Source: Micromonospora sp. C95 (GTDB lineage: Bacteria > Actinomycetota > Actinomycetes > Mycobacteriales > Micromonosporaceae). From it: 64,000 nt of DNA. The translations under genes were made by a program, and so were the position numbers. Each line of letters opens with the position of its first letter. Within the stretch, counting starts at the first letter, position 1. The DNA lies in NCBI RefSeq assembly GCF_018070465.1, contig NZ_JAGPXT010000019.1, positions 55,732 to 119,731 of the forward strand, given 5' to 3'. The notes beneath the pieces were generated by a model. The model was not told the origin of the DNA. It did not search any database and saw only the letters and a program-made list of their open reading frames with translations. This document shows positions 1 through 8,522 of the stretch, piece by piece.

Positions 1-30
1 AGTCGAGTGAAACCAGCCCCGCCTGACCTC

Positions 31-783
31 TCACGCGTCGCGTCTGCGTAGCGCTGCTCGGCCGGCCAGCAGTGCCACGGCGGCCCAGCCGGCGAGCAGC
101 AGCAGCCCGACCGCCGGCGGGTACGGTTGCCCGTCGCCGGTCAGGAGGTGTTTGCCGGCCTCGCCCGGGAAGGCGTCGGCAATCCGGTGCAGCGCGGTGA
201 TGTCCGGCTCGCGCAACGACAGCGGCACGATCATCAGCACCGCGAGGAGCACCGTCAAGGTCAGCACGGCGCTGCGCAGCACGGCGCCGAGGCCGAGCGC
301 GAGGACACCGATCAACGCCAGGTAGGCGGCCAGGGCGACCACATCGCGGAGGGTGCCGGCCACCGGCGCGGCGCCCCATTCGCCGAGCACCGGCGAAGCG
401 ACAAGCGCGCCGACGCCGCCGAGCAGCAATCCGAGCCCGAAGGTCACGGCCGCCGTCACCGCCGCCTTGGCCAGCAGTACCCGACCCCGCGACGGCGTGC
501 ACTGCAAGGTGGTGCGGATCGTCCCGGTGGTGAACTCGCTGGTGATCACCAGTAGGCCGAGGGCCAGCACGGCGTACTGGACCAGCTCCAGCGAATCGAT
601 AAGCACGCTGCCCAGCGGGACCACCCCGGCGTCGTCGCTCGGATCGTCGTTCGTGTTGCCGTTGGCGACGTAGATCGCCAGCTGTCCGGCGGTGGCGGCC
701 ATGAGCACCACCGCGGCGAGCACCGTCCACCAGGTGCTGCGTACCGTCCGGAGTTTGGTCCACTCCGCTCGGATCGTGGTCAT
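31..783 (-). CDS. ABC transporter permease
   Basis: Integral membrane subunit of an ABC exporter (250 aa). It has about six hydrophobic segments: one near residues 18-40, several between 65 and 190, and one close to the C-terminus (GLLLLAGWAAVALLAG). An acidic extracytoplasmic stretch follows the first segment. This is the layout of ABC-2 type permeases that export drugs or peptides. It overlaps the upstream ATPase gene by four bases (ATGA), so the two are translationally coupled and form a two-gene transporter. The substrate cannot be read from sequence. Confidence 0.85.
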   Translation of the reverse strand: MTTIRAEWTKLRTVRSTWWTVLAAVVLMAATAGQLAIYVANGNTNDDPSDDAGVVPLGSVLIDSLELVQYAVLALGLLVITSEFTTGTIRTTLQCTPSRGRVLLAKAAVTAAVTFGLGLLLGGVGALVASPVLGEWGAAPVAGTLRDVVALAAYLALIGVLALGLGAVLRSAVLTLTVLLAVLMIVPLSLREPDITALHRIADAFPGEAGKHLLTGDGQPYPPAVGLLLLAGWAAVALLAGRAALRRRDA

Positions 784-1706
784 GCCGCACCTCCCGCGCC
801 GGCCGGGTACTCGACGTGGTCGGCGGTCAGGGCCATGAAGGCCCGCTCCAGGGACGCCTCGTGCGAGGTCAACTCGTGCAGGGGCACCCCGATGTCGTAC
901 GCCAGCTCGCCGACCCGCTCGACGGTGCTGCCGGTGACGGTCAGCTCGTCAGTTCCGCCGGACTCGACAACTGCACCGGCTGCGGTCAGTCGATCGGCGA
1001 GGGCAGCCAGCCCGGCCGGTCGCGGGCTGCGGACCCGTACGGCGAGTCCGCTACCGGCGATCACCTGGGCGGTCGGCGCGTCGGCGATCAGCCGGCCCTG
1101 GCCGAGCACCACCAACCAGTCCGCGGTCTGCTGCATCTCGCTCATCAGGTGGCTGGAGATCAGCACGGTCCGGCCCTCGGCGGCCAGCGACCGGCTGAGC
1201 TGCCGGATCCAGCGCACCCCGTCCGGGTCGAGGCCGTTCACCGGTTCGTCGAACATCAGCACCGCCGGGTCACCGAGCAGCGCACCGGCGATGCCGAGCC
1301 GCTGCCCCATGCCGAGGGAGAGCGCGCGAGCCGGCTTCGCCGCCGCCCGACCGTCAAGCCCTACGGTGGCGAGCACCTCGTCCACCCGGCGTTCCGGTAT
1401 GCCGTTGCTGGCGGCCATCGCGGACAGGTGGGCCCGGCCGGAGCGGGCGGGATGCAGGGCCCGCGCGTCAAGCAGCGCACCGATCTCGTGCAGTGGCCGG
1501 CGCAGCTCGCGGTACGGTCGCCCGCCGATCAGCGCCTGGCCGGCGGTGGGCCGGTCCAGTCCCAGGATCAGCCGCATGGTGGTCGACTTGCCGGCGCCGT
1601 TCGGCCCGAGGAAGCCGGTGACCCGGCCGGGAGCGATGTCGACGGTCAGCTCGTCGACCGCGGTGGTCTCCCCGAACCGCTTGGTCAACGCACGTAACGT
1701 AATCAT
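780..1706 (-). CDS. ABC transporter ATP-binding protein
   Basis: ATPase partner of the following permease, 308 aa from the ATG at 1706. That start gives the usual MITLRALTKRFGE beginning; a longer reading frame upstream looks unnatural. Walker A (GPNGAGKST), a signature-like LSLGMGQR in place of LSGGQ, Walker B (VLMFDEPVNGLD) and the switch His (ISSHLMSE) are all visible. A C-terminal regulatory part of about 90 residues follows. It resembles the exporters of the BceA/CcmA-like DrrA group, which often give self-resistance, but resistance here is only inferred. Confidence 0.9.
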   Translation of the reverse strand: MITLRALTKRFGETTAVDELTVDIAPGRVTGFLGPNGAGKSTTMRLILGLDRPTAGQALIGGRPYRELRRPLHEIGALLDARALHPARSGRAHLSAMAASNGIPERRVDEVLATVGLDGRAAAKPARALSLGMGQRLGIAGALLGDPAVLMFDEPVNGLDPDGVRWIRQLSRSLAAEGRTVLISSHLMSEMQQTADWLVVLGQGRLIADAPTAQVIAGSGLAVRVRSPRPAGLAALADRLTAAGAVVESGGTDELTVTGSTVERVGELAYDIGVPLHELTSHEASLERAFMALTADHVEYPAGAGGAA

Positions 1707-1741
1707 GCCCGGACGGTAGGTCCGCGACTGCCCGGCCCACC

Positions 1742-1766
1742 GTGCCCGAAAGGCACCACCGGGCAC
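1742..1766 (-). terminator. Possible terminator after the P450 gene
   Basis: Inverted repeat with 7-bp arms GTGCCCG and CGGGCAC and an 11-nt loop, lying between the P450 stop and the ABC ATPase start. There is no T-run, as is common in high-GC actinomycetes. Confidence 0.35.
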
Positions 1767-1791
1767 TGACTTTCGTCAACTGACGCCCGGG

Positions 1792-2970
1792 TCAGCGGCG
1801 GACGACGAAGGCGTCGGGCATCCGGAAGGTGAGATTGTCGGGGTAGTGGGGCGGGCGCAGCACGCGCACCCCGGACAGCAGCGGCGCGGCCTCGCGCACC
1901 AGCGTGGTGGCTTCCATCCGGGCGAGTTGGTCGCCGACGCAGCGGTGCACGCCCGCCCCGAAGGCCAGGTGCCGGCGTGACCCGCGCTGCCCCGGTCGGA
2001 ACTCGTCCGGCGACTGCACGACCGCCGGATCGCGTCCGGCGCCGGCCAGCCACAGCACCACACTGGTGCCCGCCGGCACCACCGTCCCGCCCAGCGTGGT
2101 GTCCACGGCGGCGACCCGCCGCCAGGTGACGATCGGCGGTTCCAGTCGCAGCCCCTCCTCCACCACGTCAGCGACGTCGACTGAGCCGTCGCGCAGCCCG
2201 GCGAGCACCGCCGGCTCACCGGTGAGCCGATGCAGCAGCAGGGTGAGGAACTGCGAGGTGGTTTCCTGCCCGGCGACCAGCAGGAAGAACAGCGCGCCGA
2301 CGACCACGTCGGGCGGGTGCCCGGCGGTGCGCAGGGCCGCGACCAGGCCGTCGCCGGTGGCCGCGAACTCCCGCAGCAGCCGGTGGAAACGCCCCACCTC
2401 GGCGGCGAGCGCCTGCTGCCGGTCGGCGTCCAGCGGTGCCCAGAAGAGTTCCAGCGCCGCGCGGGCGAACTCCTTCACCGCCGCGAGGGGCGCGTCGGGC
2501 AGGTCGACCAGCCGGGCCAGGACCAGCAGCGGCAGGTCGGCGGCGAGGCCCGCGTGCAGGTCGACGGGTGCGCCGGTGTCCAGGGCGGCGGACAGCCCGG
2601 CGACCCGCTGCCGGACCAGCGTGGCCAGCCAGTCCCGTTGGGCGGCCACCCGGGTCGGGTGCAGGGCCTCGGCGATCAGGGCGCGGATGGCGGGGTGGCT
2701 GGCACCACCGTTGTTGGCCAGCGTCGGCGGCAGCCTGAACCGGTGGGCGGCGAGTACCCGCAGCGCGGCCACCGGCATCGGGGTGACCGCGTCCAGCGCG
2801 TTGTCGGGTCGGAACGTGGTGGGGTCGGTGAGCACCTGCCGGACCAGAGCGTGCCGGGTCACCAGCAGGTGCTCGACGCCCACGTGGTCGACGACCCGGG
2901 CCACGTCGGGCCAGTGCGCGACGCCGACCCCGGTACCGGCCGGGGCCTGCTCCCAGCTGCGGAACAGCAC
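1792..2970 (-). CDS. Cytochrome P450
   Basis: Soluble bacterial P450 monooxygenase, 392 aa, the family's usual length. The I-helix oxygen-activation motif AGQETT is at about 234-239, the K-helix ExxR is EGLR at about 273-276, and the haem-binding loop FGAGVHRCVG places the ligand at Cys345. It would need a ferredoxin and a reductase; neither is encoded nearby. Its substrate is unknown. It is followed closely on the same strand by the ABC exporter genes and preceded by a methyltransferase, so it could be part of a small tailoring or detoxification group, which is inference. Confidence 0.92.
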   Translation of the reverse strand: MLFRSWEQAPAGTGVGVAHWPDVARVVDHVGVEHLLVTRHALVRQVLTDPTTFRPDNALDAVTPMPVAALRVLAAHRFRLPPTLANNGGASHPAIRALIAEALHPTRVAAQRDWLATLVRQRVAGLSAALDTGAPVDLHAGLAADLPLLVLARLVDLPDAPLAAVKEFARAALELFWAPLDADRQQALAAEVGRFHRLLREFAATGDGLVAALRTAGHPPDVVVGALFFLLVAGQETTSQFLTLLLHRLTGEPAVLAGLRDGSVDVADVVEEGLRLEPPIVTWRRVAAVDTTLGGTVVPAGTSVVLWLAGAGRDPAVVQSPDEFRPGQRGSRRHLAFGAGVHRCVGDQLARMEATTLVREAAPLLSGVRVLRPPHYPDNLTFRMPDAFVVRR

Positions 2971-2979
2971 GGCGTCACG

Positions 2980-3648
2980 CTAGTCGGCCGCCGTCGGCCG
3001 CCCGGCGCGCAACCGCCACACCGTGGTGTGCTTCACCCGTATGCTCTCCAGCGCCTCGCTCACCGGCACCTGGTAGGCGGCGAGTTCATCGAAGCGTTCG
3101 CGGGGCAGGAAGGCTCGTCCCGGGTCGCCTACCAGCACCGCAGCCCCGTTCCGGGCGGCGCGCAGCAGGAACCGCAGCACCCGGTTGGTCATCGCCTCGC
3201 TGTAGAAGACGTCACCGGCCAGGACCACCTCGGCGTCGCCCGCGTCGCCGTCGAGGATGTCGCCGAGTTCGGCGTCGACGCGTACCCCGTTGGCCTCGGC
3301 GTTGAGCGCGACGGCCGCGACGGCCAGTTCGTCGATCTCCGCGGCGCGGACGGCGGCCGCGCCGGCCCGGGCGGCGGCGATGGCGACCAGGCCGGAGCCG
3401 GCGGCCAGGTCGAGTACCCGGCGCCCGGTGACCGTCTCCGGGTGGTCGGTGACGTAGCGCGCCAGGCCCTGGCCGCCGGCCCAGGCGAAGGCCCAGAACG
3501 GTGGCGGCCGGTCGCTGCTGAACTCACCCTCGGTCAGCTCCCACAACCCGATCGGCTCGTCCGCCTGGTGCAAGCGCACCTCGGGGACGAAGGCGACGGG
3601 CGTGAGCCGGGCGTGCAGCCGGACGAAGGCGGCGGAGAGCGCGGACAT
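2980..3648 (-). CDS. Class I SAM-dependent methyltransferase, METTL/ETFB-KMT-like
   Basis: 222 aa from the ATG at 3648 (MSALSAAF). The SAM motif I is VLDLAAGSGLVAIAAA, followed by an acidic motif II (AAEIDELAV) and the post-motif VVLAGDVFYSE, a pattern seen in the nicotinamide N-methyltransferase-like and ETFB/ribosomal-protein lysine methyltransferase families. The WELTEGEF and PPFWAFAWAGGQGLARY region before motif I also fits this group, which tends to modify proteins. The stop is 9 bases before the P450 start on the same strand, suggesting co-transcription. The actual target is not known. Confidence 0.8.
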   Translation of the reverse strand: MSALSAAFVRLHARLTPVAFVPEVRLHQADEPIGLWELTEGEFSSDRPPPFWAFAWAGGQGLARYVTDHPETVTGRRVLDLAAGSGLVAIAAARAGAAAVRAAEIDELAVAAVALNAEANGVRVDAELGDILDGDAGDAEVVLAGDVFYSEAMTNRVLRFLLRAARNGAAVLVGDPGRAFLPRERFDELAAYQVPVSEALESIRVKHTTVWRLRAGRPTAAD

Positions 3649-3824
3649 CCGGTGATTGTCCACCGTCACCGTGCTCGGCGTGTCGCGGGTGATCCGTAGG
3701 CGGTTCAATACCGTACGTGAAATCGGGCATCTTGCTTCACGGTACGTGCGAACACGCCCGTCTACCGGGTGGCTTGCCGCGCTCCTAGCGTTGCCGATGG
3801 AGGCGACCAACGGGAGGGCGGATC

Positions 3825-4721
3825 GTGAAGAGGCTGTGGCGTCACACGCTACGGATCGGGGTGGCACTGGCATGTCTCACCGGGGTGGGCTTCGCCATGG
3901 TCGCGCCGGCGCACGCGGCGTTCGCCACCGAACTCGGCGGCCTGCCGGAACAGTTCACCGCCGGTGGGCGGGTGGCGACGGTCTCCGCTGTGGTGTCCCG
4001 CGACGATCAGGGTGACTGCATCAAGGTGCGCTGGTCGTTGGTGCTGGGTGTGCAGGGGTTGCGACTGGACCAGGTGCGGGTGGACCGGATCGAGGAGACC
4101 GGTTCGTTCCCGGTGGAGGTGCGTGCCGAGGGTGACGCGGCCAGGTTGACCGACCGTCGGCTCGACCCGGGCACGTTGTGCCCGGGACGTACGGTCACCG
4201 CGCAGTACCGGATCGCGTTCGATCGGGACGTCGACCGGGGGCGGGTGAGCCTCGCCGCTGAGGCGTACGACCGGAACCTGCGGTTGCTGTCCCGGCAGAC
4301 AGCGACCCGCGAGGTGGTGGGTCGGGGCGGGCAGGCCCGTCCCACGACCGCGCCACCCACCCCGTCGCCGCCGCCGACGGAGGAACCGACCGAGGAACCG
4401 ACCGAGGTGCCGACGGTGGATCCGACCGAGGAGGAGAGCGGCCCCGCCGACGACGCGGGGTACGCGGGTGGGGTCGCCGACCCGCCGGCCGCCGATGCGG
4501 CCGGCAACCAGACCGGCAGCGGGCTCGGTCTGACCGAGGTGGCCTTCCTCCTCGGTGGTCTGCTGCTCTTCCTCGGGGTGGGCCTGCTGCTGCGGCTGCG
4601 GCAGCTCACTCGTGAGCCCGAGCCCGCCGTCGACGGTCCGACGCCCGGCCGTTGGGAACGACGGCCGGACCCACGCAGCCGGTGGCGGACGGTACCCCGC
4701 GACGACGGCTACCTGAGTTGA
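3825..4721 (+). CDS. Exported, membrane-anchored Pro/Thr/Glu-rich protein
   Basis: 298 aa, not assigned to a known family. It begins with a GTG at 3825 preceded by GGGAGG at 3811-3816. Residues 1-28 are a signal peptide (KRLWRHTL, a hydrophobic core, APAHA). A beta-rich extracellular region of about 130 residues with two Cys follows, then a low-complexity linker of PTEEPTEEPTEVPT type, then one transmembrane helix (AFLLGGLLLFLGVGLLL) and a basic cytoplasmic tail. This layout suggests a cell-wall-spanning surface protein; there is no LPxTG sorting signal. Confidence 0.75.
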   Translation: MKRLWRHTLRIGVALACLTGVGFAMVAPAHAAFATELGGLPEQFTAGGRVATVSAVVSRDDQGDCIKVRWSLVLGVQGLRLDQVRVDRIEETGSFPVEVRAEGDAARLTDRRLDPGTLCPGRTVTAQYRIAFDRDVDRGRVSLAAEAYDRNLRLLSRQTATREVVGRGGQARPTTAPPTPSPPPTEEPTEEPTEVPTVDPTEEESGPADDAGYAGGVADPPAADAAGNQTGSGLGLTEVAFLLGGLLLFLGVGLLLRLRQLTREPEPAVDGPTPGRWERRPDPRSRWRTVPRDDGYLS

Positions 4722-4775
4722 CCCGGGCCGCGGTGGGCGCGGTCTCGAACCGGCCCACCGTGGCGTCGCGTCACG

Positions 4776-5351
4776 TCACGGGGCCCAGTCCGGGTTCCGC
4801 CCGAAGGCGGCAAGGAGCCGGTCCTGTTCGTCGGACCCGGCGGGCAGCTCGACCTCGGGTTCGACGAGCCCGTTGCGCCGGTAGTCCTCGACGTGGCGGG
4901 AGTACCAGCGGGCCGCCTCGGCCACCGCGTCGGCGTCCATCGTCGGGTCGGCGCCGATCGCCACCGCCAGGTCCCAGCCGTGTACGAGATGTTCGGCCAG
5001 CAGCTGGTGCAGGTACTCCTCGGCCGGGGTGGCGCCGGCCGACAGGTGCACGGTCCGGTCCAGCGCGCCCGGGCTGGTGGCGGCGACCTCGGCCTGTGCG
5101 GCGGCCTCGCGGGCGACCTCGATCGGGTCGGTGCCGAGCTGGTCGCCGTCATAGCGGTCACCGACCTCGTCGATGGTGCGTCCGGCGAGCAGCGGCACGC
5201 TCCAGCGCTCCTCGCTGACCACGTGGTTGACAAGTGTGCGGACGTTCCAGCCGGGGCAGGGGGTGGCGGCCGACCATTGTCCGGGGTGTACCTGTTCCAC
5301 CCGGTCGGTGAACTCGGCCAGACTGCGCCGGTACGTCTTCAGCAGCTCCAT
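4776..5351 (-). CDS. TIGR03086-type metal-binding protein (DinB/mycothiol-maleylpyruvate isomerase fold)
   Basis: 191 aa from the ATG at 5351; the open frame continues upstream but without matching the family. The family pattern is clear: WSAATPCPGWNVRTLVNHVV near residues 30-50 and LAEHLVHGWDLAVA near 125, which supply the three His of the DinB-like metal site (NHV, EHLVH). Relatives are small four-helix metal proteins, some of them mycothiol-dependent. No partner genes reveal its reaction. The upstream TetR gene is on the same strand. Confidence 0.82.
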   Translation of the reverse strand: MELLKTYRRSLAEFTDRVEQVHPGQWSAATPCPGWNVRTLVNHVVSEERWSVPLLAGRTIDEVGDRYDGDQLGTDPIEVAREAAAQAEVAATSPGALDRTVHLSAGATPAEEYLHQLLAEHLVHGWDLAVAIGADPTMDADAVAEAARWYSRHVEDYRRNGLVEPEVELPAGSDEQDRLLAAFGRNPDWAP

Positions 5352-5443
5352 GTCGCAGTTGTTCCCGTCGGCGGCGCGGGTAACCCGCCGGATTCGGTGG
5401 CACGAGTAACGGTCGGCTGCCCCCGGCCGCCGACCGCGCCTGC

Positions 5444-6055
5444 CTACTCCAGCTGCTCGGGGTCCAGCCCGAGTTCGCGGGCGGTCACCAGGCGTACCCA
5501 CTCGGCGAACTGCCGGCGGGAGATCACCCGGTCGTGCACCGCGAGCTGCACCGCCAGGCCGTCCATCACGGCGCTGATCCGCCAGGCGGCACCGGCCGGG
5601 TCGGTGCAGACGAAGCTGCCCTCCCGGACCCCGTCGGCGATCACCGTGGCCAGGTCCTGCCGCCACCGTAGGTCCAGCTTGCGGGAGACCTTCTCCAGCT
5701 CGGGGGTGCGCAGCGACTCCGCCCAGCCGTCGATCCACATGGACCAGGAGGTGGCGCGCCCGGCCGGGGTGTAGAGGCGCAGGATGCGACGGAGCTTGGT
5801 CAGCGGCGGGGCGCTGGAGCGGGTGACCGCGTCGAGTCGGGCCAGATCCTGCTCGACCGCGTACGCGAAGGCCTGGGCGAGCAGCCGCTCCTTCGTGGCA
5901 AAGTGGTAGAAGACAAGTGCCTGGCTCACCCCGGCGGCCTGCGCCACATCAGCCGTGCGGGTGTTCGCCAACCCGCGCTGCCCGATCACGTCACATGCGG
6001 TGCGGAGCAGGGCATCCAGGCGGATTTCCGCCGCACGTCTCGTCACGTCCGTCAC
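5444..6055 (-). CDS. TetR family transcriptional regulator
   Basis: About 203 aa. The N-terminal HTH is typical (GQRGLANTRTADVAQAAGVSQ with LVFYHFATKERLL), followed by a helical ligand-binding domain in which TSWSMWIDGWAES is conserved in a TetR_C subgroup. GTG at 6055 or GTG at 6046 can serve as start; the operator at 6055-6079 abuts both. It probably represses itself and perhaps the TIGR03086 gene downstream on the same strand. Its ligand is unknown. Confidence 0.85.
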   Translation of the reverse strand: MTDVTRRAAEIRLDALLRTACDVIGQRGLANTRTADVAQAAGVSQALVFYHFATKERLLAQAFAYAVEQDLARLDAVTRSSAPPLTKLRRILRLYTPAGRATSWSMWIDGWAESLRTPELEKVSRKLDLRWRQDLATVIADGVREGSFVCTDPAGAAWRISAVMDGLAVQLAVHDRVISRRQFAEWVRLVTARELGLDPEQLE

Positions 6056-6079
6056 CGTATCCGATCGAAACGGATACGG
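6055..6079. promoter_or_regulatory. TetR operator palindrome
   Basis: Perfect 9-bp inverted repeat CCGTATCCG / CGGATACGG separated by 7 bases, directly at the start of the TetR gene. The size and position are classic for a TetR autoregulatory operator; binding is inferred. Confidence 0.65.
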
Positions 6080-6160
6080 CGGGTCACCAAACCCCTGTTG
6101 ATCCGGCTTGCGACAGTCGGAAGCCGGACAGTTCCGGACTCGCCGGGACGGGAGCCCGAT

Positions 6161-6190
6161 TTGGCATCCGATCCGCCGCTCGGCTAGAGT
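6161..6190 (+). promoter_or_regulatory. Promoter of the tRNA Gly-Cys-Val cluster
   Basis: TTGGCA at 6161-6166, an 18-base spacer and TAGAGT at 6185-6190 give a good housekeeping-sigma promoter about 30 bases before the first tRNA. The same TAGAGT box precedes the tRNA-Val(CAC) gene at 60046-60051. Confidence 0.6.
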
Positions 6191-6221
6191 TCTCATCCGT
6201 CACCGGGTACGCCCGGGGCGT

Positions 6222-6294
6222 GCGGACGTAGCGCAGCTGGTAGCGCATCACCTTGCCAAGGTGAGGGTCGCGGGTTCGAATCCCGTCGTCCGCT
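6222..6294 (+). tRNA. tRNA-Gly(GCC), copy 1
   Basis: 73 nt. Acceptor arms GCGGACG and CGTCCGC pair; the anticodon stem-loop TCACC TTGCCAA GGTGA exposes GCC; the T arm is GCGGGTTCGAATCCCGT. CCA is not encoded. It is identical to copy 2 at 8924. Confidence 0.97.
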
Positions 6295-6328
6295 CGGAGC
6301 TGCCGCCACGTGTGACGGGGGCAACCTC

Positions 6329-6399
6329 GGTGGGGTGGCCGAGAGGCGAGGCAACGGCCTGCAAAGCCGTGTACGCGGGTTCAAATCCCGTCCCCACCT
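6329..6399 (+). tRNA. tRNA-Cys(GCA)
   Basis: 71 nt. Acceptor GGTGGGG pairs with CCCCACC; the anticodon loop CTGCAAA carries GCA; the T arm is GCGGGTTCAAATCCCGT. CCA is not encoded. It lies between the Gly and Val genes of the first cluster and is absent from the second. Confidence 0.96.
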
Positions 6400-6414
6400 C
6401 GGTAAGAACAGCAA

Positions 6415-6489
6415 GGGCGATTGGCGCAGTGGGAGCGCGCTTCCTTGACACGGAAGAGGTCACTGGTTCAAACCCAGTATCGCCCACCA
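6415..6489 (+). tRNA. tRNA-Val(GAC), copy 1
   Basis: 75 nt including an encoded CCA (6487-6489). Acceptor GGGCGAT pairs with ATCGCCC; the anticodon stem-loop CTTCC TTGACAC GGAAG exposes GAC. The tRNA body is identical to copy 2 at 9036, which lacks the encoded CCA. Confidence 0.97.
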
Positions 6490-6507
6490 GCAGATCCAGC
6501 AGTTGAC

Positions 6508-6540
6508 GGCCCGTTACCGGAGATCCGGTAGCGGGCCTTT
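6508..6540 (+). terminator. Terminator of the first tRNA cluster
   Basis: GC-rich hairpin with arms GGCCCGTTACCGG and CCGGTAGCGGGCC around an AGAT loop, followed by TTT, immediately downstream of tRNA-Val. Confidence 0.8.
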
Positions 6541-6574
6541 CGCATTCTCTCCGGCATGCCGCCTCGGCAGCGGG

Positions 6575-6616
6575 TTGACGACACAATAGTCAGTCCTGGA
6601 TAGTCAGTCCTGACTA
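6575..6616 (+). promoter_or_regulatory. PadR promoter and operator
   Basis: A -35-like TTGACG at 6575-6580, 18 bases, then GATAGT as -10. The 13-base unit ATAGTCAGTCCTG occurs twice (6586-6598, 6600-6612). The second copy is extended into the perfect palindrome TAGTCAG-TC-CTGACTA (6601-6616) covering the -10 and the transcription start area. This fits autorepression by the PadR protein. Confidence 0.65.
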
Positions 6617-6626
6617 AGGAGTGCTG

Positions 6627-7223
6627 GTGGAGCGACGTCGGAGAGTGCCCAACCCGCTGGCCCTGGCCGTGCTGGCCTGGCTGATGTGGGAGCCGATGCA
6701 CCCCTACGAACTGGGCCGACGACTCAAGCAGACCGGTCAGGACAAGCTCATCCGGTACACCCGCAGCTCGCTCTACATGGTCATCGAGCAACTCGCCCGA
6801 GCCGGTTTCGTCGCCGCGCAGGAGACCGTCCGCGACACCGCCCGGCCCGAACGGACGGTGTACGCGATCACCGACGAGGGCCGCCACGAGGTGCTCGACT
6901 GGCTGCGGTCCCTGCTGGCCCAGCCCCGCCAGGAGCATCCGCACTTCGCCGTCGCGCTGTCGCTGCTCAGCCTGCTTCCGCCCGACGAGGCGGTGGAGGT
7001 GCTGCGCCGCCGGTCGGCGGCGCTGGCCGGTCGGATCGAGGAGACCCGCACGACCATCGACGAGGCGCGCGCCGACGGTGTCGGGTGGATCTTCCTGGTC
7101 GAGGAGCAGTACGCGCTCGCGCTGCTGGAGGCGGAGCGCCGGTTCGTCACCGAGTTGATCGAGTCCCTCAAGCAGCCGGACTACGCGAAGTCCTGGCAGG
7201 AGACCATGGGAGGTCGCGCATGA
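6627..7223 (+). CDS. PadR family transcriptional regulator
   Basis: 198 aa. The N-terminal winged helix (LAVLAWLMWEPMHPYELGRRLKQ ... LYMVIEQLARAGFV with a wing of ERTVYAITDEG) is typical of PadR, and a helical dimerisation domain of about 90 residues follows. GTG at 6627 is preferred over GTG at 6621 because AAGGAG ends six bases before it, whereas it abuts 6621. The stop overlaps the next start (ATGA), so regulator and flavin monooxygenase are one operon, controlled from the palindrome just upstream. Confidence 0.9.
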   Translation: MERRRRVPNPLALAVLAWLMWEPMHPYELGRRLKQTGQDKLIRYTRSSLYMVIEQLARAGFVAAQETVRDTARPERTVYAITDEGRHEVLDWLRSLLAQPRQEHPHFAVALSLLSLLPPDEAVEVLRRRSAALAGRIEETRTTIDEARADGVGWIFLVEEQYALALLEAERRFVTELIESLKQPDYAKSWQETMGGRA

Positions 7224-8440
7224 CAGCCGTCCGAACCGCGCTGGTGATCGGCGGCGGAATCGCCGGTCCGGTGACCGCGATGGCGCTACGTCGTGCCGGA
7301 ATCGAGGCCACCGTCCACGAGGCGTACCCGTCGGCGACCGAGGGGAGCGGGGTCACCCTGACCCTCGCGCCGAACGGACTGGCCGCGTTGCGCTCGGTCG
7401 ATGCCGAGCGACCCGTCGAGCGTGTCGGCCTGCCCATGCGACGCACCGTGGTCACCGACGGTCGCGGGGGCCGCATCGGTGCCTTCCCCCACGTGACGGT
7501 GGAGCCGGTCACCCTCGGGCTGTGGCGCGACGACCTGGCCCGGGTGCTGCGCGAATGCGCCGAGGCGCAGGGCGTGCACATCGCGTACGACAAGCGGTTG
7601 GTCGACGCCGAGCAGCGCGGCGACGGCGTACTCGCCCGGTTCGCCGACGGCTCCACGGCCAGCGCCGACGTGCTGGTCGGAGCGGACGGCATCCGGTCCC
7701 GGGTGCGTACGCTCATCGACCCGCAGGCACCCGGGCCGCAGGTGCTGCCGCTGCTGAACCTCGGCGGCGCGGCCCGGTACGCGGTGCCCGACGCCGACCC
7801 GGAGGCGATGTACTTCGTCTTCGGCTCCCGGGCCTTCTTCGGCTACTGGGTGCAGCCCGACGGCCGCACCGCCTGGTTCGCCAACGTTCCGGACCGCCGG
7901 CCGACCAGCTACGCCGAGGCGAGCCGGATCCCGCGACCGCAGTGGTTGCACCGGCTCCGCGAGGTGTACGCCGACGACGTGCCGGCCCGGCAGGTGCTCG
8001 CCCACACCGAGCCGGACGACCTGGTGGCCATCGGATCGATCGAGAGCATGCCGTCGGTGCCGCGTTGGCACGGCGGCCGGATGGTGCTGGTGGGTGACGC
8101 GGTGCACGCGCCGTCGCCCAGTTCCGGCCAGGGCGCGTCGCTGGCCGTGGAGAGCGCCGTGCAGCTGGCCCGCTGCCTGCGGGACCACCGTGACGTGCCG
8201 GCCGCGTTAGCCGCGTACGAGCGGTTGCGTCGGGTGCGGGTGGAGAAGGTGCTCCGGCGGGGTCGGCAGACGACCTCCACCAAGACGGTCGGCCCGATCG
8301 CGAAACGGATGATGCGGATCATGATGCCGCTGGCGTTGCGTACCTTCCTCAACCAGGAGCGGACGCTCGGCCCGGAGCAGCGCTACCGGATCGACTGGGA
8401 CGCGCCGGTCACCACGGAACTGGCCACCGGCCGCTCCTGA
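7220..8440 (+). CDS. FAD-dependent monooxygenase (PHBH/TetX-like group)
   Basis: 406 aa. Class A flavoprotein hydroxylase signatures are present in order: the ADP-binding GGGIAG near residue 12, DG motif VGADGIRSRVR near 155, and the flavin ribityl-binding LVGDAVHAPSPSSGQGASLAVE near 292. Such enzymes hydroxylate aromatic or polycyclic compounds with NAD(P)H and oxygen and often inactivate antibiotics. Translationally coupled to a PadR repressor, which suggests that a substrate-like inducer switches it on. The substrate is unknown. Confidence 0.9.
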   Translation: MTAVRTALVIGGGIAGPVTAMALRRAGIEATVHEAYPSATEGSGVTLTLAPNGLAALRSVDAERPVERVGLPMRRTVVTDGRGGRIGAFPHVTVEPVTLGLWRDDLARVLRECAEAQGVHIAYDKRLVDAEQRGDGVLARFADGSTASADVLVGADGIRSRVRTLIDPQAPGPQVLPLLNLGGAARYAVPDADPEAMYFVFGSRAFFGYWVQPDGRTAWFANVPDRRPTSYAEASRIPRPQWLHRLREVYADDVPARQVLAHTEPDDLVAIGSIESMPSVPRWHGGRMVLVGDAVHAPSPSSGQGASLAVESAVQLARCLRDHRDVPAALAAYERLRRVRVEKVLRRGRQTTSTKTVGPIAKRMMRIMMPLALRTFLNQERTLGPEQRYRIDWDAPVTTELATGRS

Positions 8441-8481
8441 GTCGACGAGCTGCGCGCGCCGCGCCGGGTCGCCGACGCGTC

Positions 8482-8515
8482 GCGGTGGCGGCCCCCGTAC
8501 GGTGACCGCCACCGC
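8482..8515. terminator. Bidirectional terminator between convergent genes
   Basis: 10-bp arms GCGGTGGCGG / CCGCCACCGC with a 14-nt loop between the convergent stops of the monooxygenase and the DUF6458 gene. Confidence 0.55.
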
Positions 8516-8522
8516 CCGCCGG

